Assembly (NCBI RefSeq): GCF_021010565.1
Contig: NZ_JAJNAY010000001.1
Span: forward strand, 1,406,001-1,470,000
Source of the DNA: Chryseobacterium turcicum
Lineage (GTDB): Bacteria > Bacteroidota > Bacteroidia > Flavobacteriales > Weeksellaceae
Reading direction: 5' to 3'
DNA length: 64,000 nucleotides
Shown here: positions 26,627 to 35,419 of the stretch, one piece after another
How positions within the stretch are numbered: the first letter of the stretch is position 1
How the letters are laid out: each line of letters starts with the position of its first letter
Program-made: the position numbers and the translations under genes
The notes under the pieces: generated by a model
Told to the model about the DNA's origin: nothing
The model's database searches: none
The model's input: the letters and a program-made list of their open reading frames with translations, nothing else

Positions 26627-27526
26627 ATGACGTTTCATCAGCCACAAAAACTTAAAACAATTGCAGATTTAATCGGAGCAAAATTTATAGGTTCTGAAGA
26701 TTTTGAAGTAGTGGGAACCAACGAAATTCACAGAGTAAAATCTGGAGAAATTGTTTTCGTAAACCATCCCAAATATTACGATAAAGCGTTAAACTCAGCA
26801 GCTACCATTATCTTAATAGATAAAGAAGTAGAATGCCCAGAAGGTAAGGCGCTTTTGATTTCCGACGATCCTTTCAGAGATTTCAATAAAATAAACACGC
26901 ACTTCACTAGAATTTATAATTTCGCAGAGACCCTTCATGATGTTGAGATTGGTGAAGGCACAAAAATTCACCCTTCAGCAGTTTTAGGAAACAATATTAC
27001 CATCGGTAAAAACACCATTATCTTTCCAAATGTGGTGATAGGTGACCGCACAGTTATTGGTGACAATGTCGTTATCCAGTCTAACACGGTTTTGGGTGGC
27101 GACGCATTTTATTACAGAAAACTCAATGGAAATTTTGACCGTTTAATCTCTGTAGGAAATGTAATTATCGAAAATAACGTAGAAATCGGAAACGGATGTA
27201 CCATCGATAGAGGTGTTACAGATTCTACCATTATTGGGGAAGGTTCTGTTTTAGATAACCAAATCCAAATCGGTCACGATACCGTAATCGGTAAAAAATG
27301 CTTGATTGCTTCTCAGGTGGGTATTGCAGGATGCTGCATTATCGGTGATGAAGTAACGTTATGGGGACAAGTGGGTATCGCTTCTGGGAATACGATTGAA
27401 AGCGGTTCCGTGCTTTTAGGTAAAACAGGAGTCAACAGAGACCTCAAAAAAGGAACCTACATCGGAATGTTTGCAGAAGATTACAAAACCTACCTCAAAA
27501 AAGAGGTGAAATTGAGGCAGCTTTAA
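26627..27526 (+). CDS. LpxD-like acyltransferase paralogue
   Basis: 299 residues, about 44 shorter than LpxD. The N-terminal domain ([32 protein letters not shown]) and beta-helix correspond to LpxD, and the His in [10 protein letters not shown] aligns with LpxD's catalytic His. Several active-site blocks differ: [14 protein letters not shown] replaces [14 protein letters not shown], and [12 protein letters not shown] replaces [12 protein letters not shown], which removes the second conserved His. Bacteroidota often carry such a second LpxD-like gene. Whether it acylates lipid A or another amino sugar is unknown. It stands alone, between palindromic repeats and sucD. Confidence 0.8.
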   Translation: MTFHQPQKLKTIADLIGAKFIGSEDFEVVGTNEIHRVKSGEIVFVNHPKYYDKALNSAATIILIDKEVECPEGKALLISDDPFRDFNKINTHFTRIYNFAETLHDVEIGEGTKIHPSAVLGNNITIGKNTIIFPNVVIGDRTVIGDNVVIQSNTVLGGDAFYYRKLNGNFDRLISVGNVIIENNVEIGNGCTIDRGVTDSTIIGEGSVLDNQIQIGHDTVIGKKCLIASQVGIAGCCIIGDEVTLWGQVGIASGNTIESGSVLLGKTGVNRDLKKGTYIGMFAEDYKTYLKKEVKLRQL

Positions 27527-27613
27527 TAAACAAATTGCTCTGTTTTATTCAAATTCAAAGAAAAATAAGTAAATTTGTGAGCATTAAAATAAATAAATTT
27601 AAAAAATAATAAA

Positions 27614-28486
27614 ATGTCAATTTTAGTAAACAAAGATTCTAAAGTAATTGTACAAGGATTTACTGGTAACGAAGGTACTTTCCACGCTGGTCAAATGATC
27701 GAATACGGAACAAACGTTGTAGGTGGTGTTACTCCAGGAAAAGGTGGTAGCGAGCACTTAGGAAAGCCGGTATTCAACACCGTGGCTGATGCTGTTTCAA
27801 AAGCTGAAGCAAACGTAAGTATTATTTTCGTACCTCCTGCATTTGCTGCAGATGCTATTATGGAAGCTGCAGAAGCAGGTATCAAAGTAATCGTTTGTAT
27901 TACAGAAGGTATTCCTGTTGCTGATATGGTAAAAGTAAAAGCTTATATCGCAGACAAGGAGACTAGATTAATCGGGCCAAACTGTCCAGGAATTATCACT
28001 TCTGATGAAGCTAAAATTGGTATTATGCCAGGTTTCGTTTTCAAAAAAGGAAAAGTAGGTATTGTTTCAAAATCAGGAACTCTTACGTATGAAGCTGCTG
28101 ACCAAGTAGTAAGAGCAGGTTACGGTATCTCTACTGCAATCGGAATTGGTGGTGACCCAATTATCGGAACTACAACTAAAGAAGCGTTAGAATTATTCAT
28201 CAACGATCCAGAAACTGAAGCGGTTGTAATGATCGGAGAAATCGGTGGTGGTCTTGAGGCTGAAGCTGCAAGATGGTACAAAGCGAGTGGTTCTACAAAA
28301 CCAGTAGTAGGTTTCATCGCAGGACAAACTGCTCCTAAAGGAAGAACAATGGGGCACGCTGGTGCAATCGTTGGTGGTGATGAAGATACAGCTCAGGCAA
28401 AAATGGAAATCATGAGAGAAAACGGAATCAACGTTGTAGATTCTCCTGCTGATATTGGTGCTACTGTAGCAAAAATCTTAGGATAA
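27614..28486 (+). CDS. sucD: Succinyl-CoA synthetase, alpha subunit
   Basis: 290 residues, full length. The CoA-binding Rossmann domain has [23 protein letters not shown] and [11 protein letters not shown]. The ligase domain has [18 protein letters not shown] and the active-site His248 in [10 protein letters not shown], which is phosphorylated during catalysis. It joins succinate and CoA in the TCA cycle with SucC, which is not in this window. A -7 element TAAATTTG at 27570-27577 precedes it. Confidence 0.96.
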   Translation: MSILVNKDSKVIVQGFTGNEGTFHAGQMIEYGTNVVGGVTPGKGGSEHLGKPVFNTVADAVSKAEANVSIIFVPPAFAADAIMEAAEAGIKVIVCITEGIPVADMVKVKAYIADKETRLIGPNCPGIITSDEAKIGIMPGFVFKKGKVGIVSKSGTLTYEAADQVVRAGYGISTAIGIGGDPIIGTTTKEALELFINDPETEAVVMIGEIGGGLEAEAARWYKASGSTKPVVGFIAGQTAPKGRTMGHAGAIVGGDEDTAQAKMEIMRENGINVVDSPADIGATVAKILG

Positions 28487-28503
28487 GCAAAAACAAATAT
28501 GAT

Positions 28504-29181
28504 ATGAAAAAAATTTTATTAACATCTGCATTGGCCTTTTCTTTTTTATCGTTCGCACAAATCGATTTAAGAAGTACAAGATTCGGTCTTACTGCAGGTG
28601 CAAACTATTCCAGAATTAAAAACGCTCACAATCCTTCGGGAGCAAAATTTGCTTTTCAGGGTGGCGTTTTAGCATTAATTCCAATGGGGGGAGCAAATCA
28701 GTTTTATTTGCAACCCGAGGTGACGTATTACGGAGCCGGAGAGTCAGGGAAAGATAAAAATGCGAAAGGAGCTGATGGTTATAACGCAGTATATGCCAAT
28801 AATTATTTAAGTGTTCCTATCTATTTTAAAGGGTATTTTTCTGAAGCAGAATCAGAATTTTTTGGACTCATTGGTCCTAGATTTAATTTCTTGCTTAGTC
28901 AGAATGTAAAAAATGTTCCTCTTGGAAGACCTTATTATGATCCTGATGTAACCGTTCCTAACTATCCTCAGATTAGCGGTAAAGCAAATAGCTTTAATTT
29001 TGCCATTGGGGCAGGAATAGGATATAGCTACAAAAGACAGTTAGAATTAACTTTAAAATATGATTTAGGGATTTCTAATACATATCCCAAACTTGTTGAG
29101 GATTTTACCAAAGATCCCAATACTGTAAAGAAGAAATCTGAGCAGGTTTTAAGCTTAAGTCTTAGTTATATTTTCGAATAG
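28504..29181 (+). CDS. Outer-membrane beta-barrel protein (PorT family)
   Basis: 225 residues. The signal peptide is about 1-19 (ILLTSALAFSFLSFAQ). The rest is alternating beta strands with GLTAGANYSRI, FQGGVLALIPMG, FYLQPEVTYYG, FGLIGPRFNFLLS, FNFAIGAGIGYSYKRQLEL and a C-terminal SLSLSYIFE ending in an aromatic-containing strand. This is the outer_membrane_beta-barrel/PorT-like pattern. A structural or transport role in the outer membrane is all that can be said. It follows sucD by 17 bases. Confidence 0.8.
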   Translation: MKKILLTSALAFSFLSFAQIDLRSTRFGLTAGANYSRIKNAHNPSGAKFAFQGGVLALIPMGGANQFYLQPEVTYYGAGESGKDKNAKGADGYNAVYANNYLSVPIYFKGYFSEAESEFFGLIGPRFNFLLSQNVKNVPLGRPYYDPDVTVPNYPQISGKANSFNFAIGAGIGYSYKRQLELTLKYDLGISNTYPKLVEDFTKDPNTVKKKSEQVLSLSLSYIFE

Positions 29182-29204
29182 AATTTTTTCATTCAACACA
29201 TAAA

Positions 29205-29236
29205 AAATCCCGAAACCATTTAGTTTCGGGATTTTT
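29205..29236. terminator. Bidirectional terminator between the barrel gene and the ABC genes
   Basis: A perfect 12-base stem, AAATCCCGAAAC / GTTTCGGGATTT, with loop CATTTA. A-rich and T-rich flanks on either side suit both convergent transcripts. Confidence 0.85.
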
Positions 29237-29254
29237 GTTTATTTATAGAAGCTT

Positions 29255-30565
29255 TTACCCTCTAATCCACTTCCAAAGCTCTTTCAAAGTCGCCTTATTT
29301 CCATACATCAAAATCCCAACTCGGTAAATTTTTCCGGCTAAGAAAATCATGAAAATTGTTGTTCCTAAAAGCAAAGCCATAGATAAAGCAATCTGCCATG
29401 CCGGAACTCCAAACGGAATTCTTGCCACCATCGCAACAGGCGAAGTAAACGGAATCATCGACATCCAGAATCCTACCGGTCCGTCAGGATTATTAATGAC
29501 AGAAATACTTCCATACATCCCTAAAGTAAGCGGAAGAATAGCAAATAAAGTAAATTGCTGGGTTTCAGTTTCGTTATCAACTGCAGAACCAATTGCAGCA
29601 TAAACAGAGCTGTAAAACATATAACCCAAAAGGAAAAACACAATGAATACAAAGATTATTAATGGGAAATTCATTTCCAATAAGCTGTGAGAAACCTGTG
29701 TCGCCATTTGCCCGATATCTAGCTTGCTCATCAACTCTTCATTTCCACCAGGAATATTTTTCTGAATAGACGAAAAACCAGTGTTTAAAATCAAAGCTCC
29801 AGCTATAGACATGGTAATCCATACAATAAACTGAGTAAGAGCAACCATGGTAACGCCTAGAATTTTTCCCATCATCAATTCAAAAGGCTTTACAGAAGAG
29901 ATGATGATTTCTACAACACGATTGTTTTTTTCTTCTAAAACGCTTCGCATAACACGAACACCGTAAATAAGAATAAACATAAACGTAACGTACATTAAAA
30001 TCATGCTCAAAGCACTTTTAATCCCAAATGCCAAATCAGAATCTTCTTTGTTATCTTCCGAAACATTAATGGTTTTTAGCGTAAAGCTCTTATCTAAATT
30101 TTTAAGTTGTGCTTCCTGAATTCCCAGCTGCTTTATTTTTTCTTTTTTGATGACATTGGTAATGTCTGAAATAATCTGTTGCTTCGTATCAAAACCAATT
30201 TTCGAGTTGATAACTAATCGAGTGTTTTTCTCTATATCATCAAGATTATTACCCGATATAGCAGGAAGAATTAAAATTCCGTCTAAACTTTCGTTGCCTT
30301 TAAGATTTTTAATTTTAGCATTCTCTTCAGCAGTAGGAATAAAAACATAGTTGATTTTTTCGTCAGATTTGAGCTGTCCTTTAAATAATCCGCTGTTGTC
30401 TACAACCTCTATCACATTATGAGATTGGTTGGCTTTAAACATAAATCCGATTACTGCACCAAAAGCAACAATCATCAACGGAGCCAGTAAAGTCAGTATA
30501 ATGAAAGATTTTTTCTTAACCTGAGTAAGAAATTCCCTTTTTGTAATTAAAAAAATATTGTTCAT
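29255..30565 (-). CDS. ABC-2 type transporter permease (NatB-like)
   Basis: 436 residues. One membrane helix lies near residues 20-43, then a large extracytoplasmic domain to about residue 180. Five or six helices follow (for example SALSMILMYVTFMFILIYGV, FIVFFLLGYMFYSSVYAAIG). RVMRSVLEEKNNRVVEIIIS and KPFELMMGKILGVTMVAL form the conserved coupling region of this family. With the ATPase it forms an exporter of the Na+-efflux/NatAB class; the real substrate is unknown. It starts 4 bases after the ATPase stop, so the two are co-transcribed. Confidence 0.88.
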   Translation of the reverse strand: MNNIFLITKREFLTQVKKKSFIILTLLAPLMIVAFGAVIGFMFKANQSHNVIEVVDNSGLFKGQLKSDEKINYVFIPTAEENAKIKNLKGNESLDGILILPAISGNNLDDIEKNTRLVINSKIGFDTKQQIISDITNVIKKEKIKQLGIQEAQLKNLDKSFTLKTINVSEDNKEDSDLAFGIKSALSMILMYVTFMFILIYGVRVMRSVLEEKNNRVVEIIISSVKPFELMMGKILGVTMVALTQFIVWITMSIAGALILNTGFSSIQKNIPGGNEELMSKLDIGQMATQVSHSLLEMNFPLIIFVFIVFFLLGYMFYSSVYAAIGSAVDNETETQQFTLFAILPLTLGMYGSISVINNPDGPVGFWMSMIPFTSPVAMVARIPFGVPAWQIALSMALLLGTTIFMIFLAGKIYRVGILMYGNKATLKELWKWIRG

Positions 30566-30569
30566 AATA

Positions 30570-31481
30570 TTAAGAGTGATTGCTTACCGCATTGATAAAT
30601 ACTTCATTCATGCTCGGAATTCTTTCGTCAAAAGACCTTACTTTTCCTACATTAACCAAATCTAAAAGAATATTGTTTTGATTGGCTTCGTTTTTCAAAT
30701 CAAATGAAACCAAGTTGTTTTCATTGGTGATATTAAAAATTCCATATTTGTCTTTAAACTGGTCAAACTGATGGTCGTTGACTTCAGATAAAGTAATTCC
30801 AAAAATATTTTTCTTGAATTTTTCGCGTACATCAAAAACTTTTCCGTCAATAATTTTTTTAGAATTGTTAATTAAAGCTACATAATCACACATTTCTTCT
30901 ACACTTTCCATTCTGTGGGTAGAAAGGATAATGGTGGTTCCGTTGTTTTTAAGGTCAATAATTTGATCTTTAATTAAATTGGCATTCACAGGGTCAAAAC
31001 CTGAAAAAGGCTCATCCAAAATCAATAGATGTGGTCTGTGAAGAACAGTGACAACAAACTGTATTTTCTGAGCCATCCCTTTAGATAATTCAGAAAGTTT
31101 CTTCTTCCACCACTGGTCGATATTGAGTTTGTCAAACCATTTTTTTGCTTCATTCAGAGCATCGCTTTTTTTCATGCCTTTCAGTTCTCCAAAATAAAGA
31201 ATCTGATCACCAACACTCATATTTTTATAAAGACCACGTTCTTCCGGCATATAACCGATGTCTTTAATATGATTAGGGTTCAGTTTTTCTCCGTTAATGA
31301 AAACATTTCCAGAATCGGCTTGTGTAATCTGATTGATAATTCGGATGAATGATGTTTTTCCTGCTCCGTTTGGTCCTAGAAGACCGTAAATACTTCCTTT
31401 CGGAACGTCTATGCTAAAATCTTCTAATGCGGTTTTTTTTCCGGCATTGTAGGTTTTAGTAATTTGTTCAGCTTTTAGCAT
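30570..31481 (-). CDS. ABC transporter ATP-binding protein (NatA-like)
   Basis: 303 residues. Walker A is GPNGAGKTS near 36-44, the signature ELSKGMAQKIQ near 132-142, and Walker B LLILDEPFSGFDP near 152-164; the switch His is in STHRMESVEE. After the 210-residue ATPase domain comes a C-terminal domain of about 90 residues, common in ABC-2 drug/sodium exporters. It powers the permease encoded immediately downstream. Confidence 0.92.
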   Translation of the reverse strand: MLKAEQITKTYNAGKKTALEDFSIDVPKGSIYGLLGPNGAGKTSFIRIINQITQADSGNVFINGEKLNPNHIKDIGYMPEERGLYKNMSVGDQILYFGELKGMKKSDALNEAKKWFDKLNIDQWWKKKLSELSKGMAQKIQFVVTVLHRPHLLILDEPFSGFDPVNANLIKDQIIDLKNNGTTIILSTHRMESVEEMCDYVALINNSKKIIDGKVFDVREKFKKNIFGITLSEVNDHQFDQFKDKYGIFNITNENNLVSFDLKNEANQNNILLDLVNVGKVRSFDERIPSMNEVFINAVSNHS

Positions 31482-31557
31482 TAAAATTGTTTTTACAATT
31501 AGTTATGAAATATCCCGAAAGTTACGGAATAATTGAAAAAAAATATGCTAAAAGAAA

Positions 31558-31582
31558 AAATTCTGATGATTATCAGGATTTT
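31558..31582 (-). terminator. Terminator of the small T9SS-signal gene
   Basis: AAATTCTGAT / ATCAGGATTT pair with one mismatch around GATT. The minus-strand RNA would end in a U-rich run. Confidence 0.6.
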
Positions 31583-31587
31583 GAATA

Positions 31588-31941
31588 TTATTGCTTTACT
31601 ATTTGAGTAACTTTTTGTGTGTTGTCGCTTAGAATATATCTGATAAGATATTTTCCGGGTTTCAGTTTCTGAATATTAATCTCAGCATTATTGCTGTTAA
31701 TATTATAACTCGCTACTTGAGTTCCTAATATAGAATAAAAAGAAACATTTTTAATTTTCAATGAAGAATCTTTCGCTTTCACCATCAAAAAATCTTTCGC
31801 TGGGTTAGGATATGCAGTAAGCACACCGTCATCAGATTTTTGAGTAGTGGAAGTTGGCTCTTTTATTTGTGCTTTCAAATTATCAGAAAACCCAATAGTA
31901 GCGCCAATAAATATAAATAAAAGTAAAAGTTTTTTCATCAA
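31588..31941 (-). CDS. Minimal protein made of a signal peptide and a T9SS type A sorting domain
   Basis: 117 residues. The signal peptide is about 1-24 (KLLLLFIFIGATIGFSDNLKAQ), followed by a 17-residue Thr/Ser/Lys-rich linker. The remaining residues are a type A T9SS C-terminal domain: VLTAYPNPAKDFLMVKAKD, VSFYSILGTQVASYNI, IQKLKPGKYLIRYI and a basic end. There is no cargo domain. It could be a relic of a larger protein or a freestanding sorting domain. Its promoter has TTG (plus-strand CAA at 31996-31998) and TATTTTTG (31968-31975) with a 20-base spacer. Confidence 0.8.
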   Translation of the reverse strand: MMKKLLLLFIFIGATIGFSDNLKAQIKEPTSTTQKSDDGVLTAYPNPAKDFLMVKAKDSSLKIKNVSFYSILGTQVASYNINSNNAEINIQKLKPGKYLIRYILSDNTQKVTQIVKQ

Positions 31942-31967
31942 CGATATATTTGCTTAAATATTACTAA

Positions 31968-32028
31968 CAAAAATAATAAATTCTATAATTCTCTGCAATA
32001 GTTTTTTGGAGAACTTATATTAAATTTG
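31968..32028. promoter_or_regulatory. Divergent promoter region between the T9SS-signal gene and hemB
   Basis: On the minus strand, TTG at 31996-31998 and TATTTTTG at 31968-31975 are spaced 20 bases. On the plus strand TAAATTTG at 32021-32028 lies 29 bases before the hemB ATG; its -33 element is unclear. Confidence 0.55.
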
Positions 32029-32057
32029 CAATAAATTATTCAAAAAGTATTCCAAAG

Positions 32058-33047
32058 ATGATATATTCTAGAAACAGAAGACTAAGAGTGAATGAATCGA
32101 TGAGAGGATTGGTGAGAGAATGCAATCTTTCAGTCAACGATTTTGTAATGCCTATTTTCGTAATGGAAGGTGAAAATAAGGAAGAAGCAATCCCTTCAAT
32201 GCCCGGTATTTTCAGGCGTAGCATCGATCTTACGGTGAAAGAATGTAAAGAATTATTTTCTTTAGGAGTGAAGGCGGTTAATCTTTATATGAAAGTTTCC
32301 GACGATTTAAAAGATAACACCGGAAAAGAAGCTTGGAATAAAGATGGCTTAATGCAAAATACCATTAAAGCAATCAAAGATGCAGTACCTGAAATGGTGA
32401 TCATGCCTGATGTAGCCTTAGATCCGTACTCAATTTATGGTCACGACGGAATTATAGAAAACGGAAAAATCATCAATGACGCAACCAATGACGCTTTAGC
32501 GAGAATGGCAGTGTCACATGCCGAAGCTGGAGCTGACATTGTGGCGCCAAGTGACATGATGGATGGCAGAGTTTTGACAATTCGCGAAGCTTTAGAAGAA
32601 AGCGGCTTCCATGATGTAGGAATTTTAAGTTATGCGGCAAAATACGCAAGTTCTTTTTACGGACCTTTCAGAAGTGCTTTAGACAGCGCACCAAAAGACA
32701 ATATGGAAATTCCAAAAGATAAAAAAACCTATCAGATGGATTTTCACAATTCTCGTGAAGCATTAAACGAAGTTTTCAAAGATGTGGAAGAAGGTGCTGA
32801 CATTATTATGATTAAACCGGGTCTTCCGTATTTGGATATTGTGGCTAAAGTGCGTGAAGCTATTGATTTGCCAATCGCAGTTTACAACGTAAGCGGAGAA
32901 TACGCAATGTTAAAAGCGGCTGCACAAAATGGCTGGTTAGATAATGATAAAGCAATTATTGAAAGCTTAACGTGCTTCAAAAGAGCAGGAGCAGATATGA
33001 TTTTCACGTATGCGGCAAAAGAAGCAGCGATGATTTTAAATAAATAA
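32058..33047 (+). CDS. hemB: Delta-aminolevulinic acid dehydratase (porphobilinogen synthase)
   Basis: 329 residues, full length. RLRVNESMRGLVRECNLSVN is the usual start. VNLYMKVSDD, the MPDVALDPYSIYGHDG metal/lid region, YQMDFHNSREAL, and IIMIKPGLPYLDI with the Schiff-base Lys near 253 are all conserved. It condenses two 5-aminolevulinate molecules to porphobilinogen in heme synthesis. It ends 4 bases before a large palindromic element. Confidence 0.96.
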   Translation: MIYSRNRRLRVNESMRGLVRECNLSVNDFVMPIFVMEGENKEEAIPSMPGIFRRSIDLTVKECKELFSLGVKAVNLYMKVSDDLKDNTGKEAWNKDGLMQNTIKAIKDAVPEMVIMPDVALDPYSIYGHDGIIENGKIINDATNDALARMAVSHAEAGADIVAPSDMMDGRVLTIREALEESGFHDVGILSYAAKYASSFYGPFRSALDSAPKDNMEIPKDKKTYQMDFHNSREALNEVFKDVEEGADIIMIKPGLPYLDIVAKVREAIDLPIAVYNVSGEYAMLKAAAQNGWLDNDKAIIESLTCFKRAGADMIFTYAAKEAAMILNK

Positions 33048-33050
33048 TTT

Positions 33051-33188
33051 TTTACCACAAAAGGCACAAAAGTTTTTTCAGAGTTTAAAATGATATGGAA
33101 AAAGTTCACATAAGCCATTGTTTGGGAAATTATGTGAACTTTTTTAGGTCTAAATTAGCTCTTTTCTTTTGTGCCTTTTGTGGTTAAA
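33051..33188. repeat. Nested long hairpin element, about 138 bp
   Basis: The outer arms, left at 33051-33072 and right at 33166-33188, pair over 22 bases with a single inserted base (core CCACAAAAGGCACAAAAG). A second pair, AAAAAGTTCACATAA (33099-33113) and TTATGTGAACTTTTT (33130-33144), is perfect over 15 bases around a 16-base loop. There is no ORF. The element fills the whole space between the stops of hemB and the convergent gene, so it may terminate both transcripts. Confidence 0.75.
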
Positions 33189-33917
33189 TTAATCTACATC
33201 AAAGTTTTTTCCTTTTACAAACTTTGCCGCAAAAGGAGCTTGGTTTCCGGAATATTTTAAGACAAAATGTTTTTTGGTATCGGTATCTACTTTTGCTTCT
33301 ACATCCACATTGGTTGTTTGAAAACTGACATCCAAGCCTACACCAGATTCTTTTTCAAGAAAAATTTCTACACTTTCAGCATAAAATAAAGAGATACTCA
33401 GGTAATTGAATTTAATATTCTTGCGATATGTTTTAGATTTTGACTGTGTGAATTCCGAGAAACTTTTTAATATTTCAATTCCCGGCGAATCGATATTGGT
33501 GATTCTAGATTTTGTAACTCCATTTACTCGGATTGAGAAATTTTTTGCACTGTTGATATTTCCGTTAATTCCAATATTAAATAAAGACGGTAGAGATAAA
33601 CCGTATTCAATCATACTGTCTTTGGTGAATTCAAAATCAGGGATTAATGCAGTATGTTTTGGTGTATTTAATAATTGATTTTTTACGGTATTCAATTGTT
33701 CACCCGAAAACAAATAACCGATGAGGTTGTTATTGGTTGTGCGCCAGTTTCTGCCGTTCCACTCGTAGATTTCACAAAGTAAAGTATCAGTTGATGAATG
33801 GGGAAGAAGCTCGATATCCTGCCATTTAAAAACTTCTTTTGCGTAAGGTCTTCTGTTGATAAGGTTGATTCCCAAATCGAGAGCCATCAAATCGCTTAAT
33901 TGTTGGTTGGTTTGCAT
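33189..33917 (-). CDS. Unrecognised 242-residue protein
   Basis: No signal peptide, no clear membrane helix and one cysteine (in DTLLCEIYEW). The protein is rich in alternating hydrophobic residues. Central SLPSLFNIGINGNINSAKNF and the C-terminal half (FNYLSISLFYAESVEIFLEK, DVSFQTTNVDVEAKVD, HFVLKYSGNQAPFAAKFVKG) look like long amphipathic beta strands. The order of elements is loosely like the pore-forming half of bacterial gasdermins, but there is no protease neighbour and the autoinhibitory tail would be only about six residues. Function is unknown. Monocistronic, converging on hemB. Confidence 0.7.
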   Translation of the reverse strand: MQTNQQLSDLMALDLGINLINRRPYAKEVFKWQDIELLPHSSTDTLLCEIYEWNGRNWRTTNNNLIGYLFSGEQLNTVKNQLLNTPKHTALIPDFEFTKDSMIEYGLSLPSLFNIGINGNINSAKNFSIRVNGVTKSRITNIDSPGIEILKSFSEFTQSKSKTYRKNIKFNYLSISLFYAESVEIFLEKESGVGLDVSFQTTNVDVEAKVDTDTKKHFVLKYSGNQAPFAAKFVKGKNFDVD

Positions 33918-34159
33918 AATTATTGTGTGTAATTGGTGATTTAAAATTAAATAAAAATACCGAAATCAATCTTATTTTATCAACAGAATTTAAAAGGATT
34001 TATAAAATTTAATAATTGCTTCAGCTTAATGAAAATTTTCGGTTGGTTTTGTTGATTTAAACTTTACCAAACATTTGTCAGCATAGTTTTAAAAAAGTAA
34101 TTTAGTCTTTTCAAATCACCGTGATTACGCAGGGTGTCTAAGAACAATGAAATATAATT

Positions 34160-34729
34160 ATGAAAATATATACTAAAACTGGGGATAAAGGGCAGACTGC
34201 TTTATATGGCGGTACAAGAGTTTCAAAAGCGAGCGCAAGAGTAGACAGCTACGGAAATATTGACGAGCTGAATTCTTTTATTGGAATTTCAAAAAGCCAT
34301 ATCACTGATGAGGAAGTTTTAAAACAGCTGAAAAAAATCCAGTTTGATTTGTTTACGGTAGGTTCTGAAGCGGCAACTCCGGTTGATAAACTGATGTTGG
34401 CCAACGGAAAATCTCGTCTTCCTTTAATTATTTCTGATACGGAAATTGAAGAACTCGAAAATTGGATGGATGCTTATGAAGATAAATTAGAGCCTTTACA
34501 ATATTTTATTCTTCCAGGAGGAGGCAAATCGGCAACTTTTTTACATGCTGCCCGTACCATTTGCCGTAGAGCAGAGCGTTCTTTGGTTTTTTTGAACGAA
34601 TCTGAGGAAGTGCGTCCTGAATTAATCAAATATCTTAACAGACTTTCAGATTATCTTTTTGTTTTGGCAAGATATATCTCAAAAATCAATAATGAACCGG
34701 AAGAATACTGGAATCCGAATGAAAGATAA
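34160..34729 (+). CDS. Cob(I)alamin adenosyltransferase, PduO type
   Basis: 189 residues, the single-domain PduO length. The N-terminal ATP motif KIYTKTGDKGQTALYGGTRV, the helix SARVDSYGNIDELNSFIG, YFILPGGG and HAARTICRRAERS with its conserved arginines are diagnostic. It transfers adenosine from ATP to cob(I)alamin to make coenzyme B12. No other cobalamin gene is nearby, so it may serve salvage. Its end overlaps the next gene by 11 bases. Confidence 0.94.
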   Translation: MKIYTKTGDKGQTALYGGTRVSKASARVDSYGNIDELNSFIGISKSHITDEEVLKQLKKIQFDLFTVGSEAATPVDKLMLANGKSRLPLIISDTEIEELENWMDAYEDKLEPLQYFILPGGGKSATFLHAARTICRRAERSLVFLNESEEVRPELIKYLNRLSDYLFVLARYISKINNEPEEYWNPNER

Positions 34730-35354
34730 AGTATTACTTTTTATCAACGGTGACGCTCCGAAATCTTTCCCTGATTTAGAAAATTACGATTTAATTGCCT
34801 GTACAGACGGTGCTTTTCATTATTTGAAAGAGCTCGGTTTTCCGTTAGATAAACTAGATTTTATTTCCGGAGATTTTGATTCGCATATTGGCTCAGACGA
34901 AAATGTTTATCAAGATAAATTTATTCATACTCCTGATCAGGAACGTACCGATTTTTACAAAGCTTTAGAAATAATTTTAGAAAAAGGTTATAAAAACGTT
35001 GATGTTTTTGGCGGAAGTGGAGGCGAGCAGGATCATTTTTTAGGAAATCTCACGGTTGCTTTCGGCTTTAAAAATCAAATGAAGATTCAATTTTTTGATG
35101 AATTTTCTGAATATTATTTTATTCCGGAAAGTTTTATAATGAATGGAGTGAAAGATAAAATGATATCGCTTTATCCATTTCCATCGGTAGAAAATATTAC
35201 GACAAAAGGTTTGAAATGGGAGTTGAATAATATCAATGCTAATATGACAACCGATATGCTCACCAGAAATTTAGCAATAGAAGATGAGCTTTCAATTGAA
35301 TATAAAAAAGGTGATTTACTACTTTTTATTGGAAATAAGAAGCGTAATATTTAA
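34719..35354 (+). CDS. thiN: Thiamine diphosphokinase
   Basis: 211 residues from the ATG at 34719, inside the end of the adenosyltransferase gene; the open frame continues upstream from a TTG at 34659, but MKDKVLLFINGDAP is the natural start. IACTDGAFHYLKELGFPLDK, DFISGDFDSH, HTPDQERTDFYKALE and VFGGSGGEQDHFLGNL are the conserved TPK/ThiN motifs. It pyrophosphorylates thiamine to TPP. Overlap implies translational coupling. Confidence 0.92.
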   Translation: MKDKVLLFINGDAPKSFPDLENYDLIACTDGAFHYLKELGFPLDKLDFISGDFDSHIGSDENVYQDKFIHTPDQERTDFYKALEIILEKGYKNVDVFGGSGGEQDHFLGNLTVAFGFKNQMKIQFFDEFSEYYFIPESFIMNGVKDKMISLYPFPSVENITTKGLKWELNNINANMTTDMLTRNLAIEDELSIEYKKGDLLLFIGNKKRNI

Positions 35355-35419
35355 TTGGAAGTCAATAAAAATAAGATGTGACAAACTGTGTAAATAAGAG
35401 TAATCTGTAGGAATAAAGA

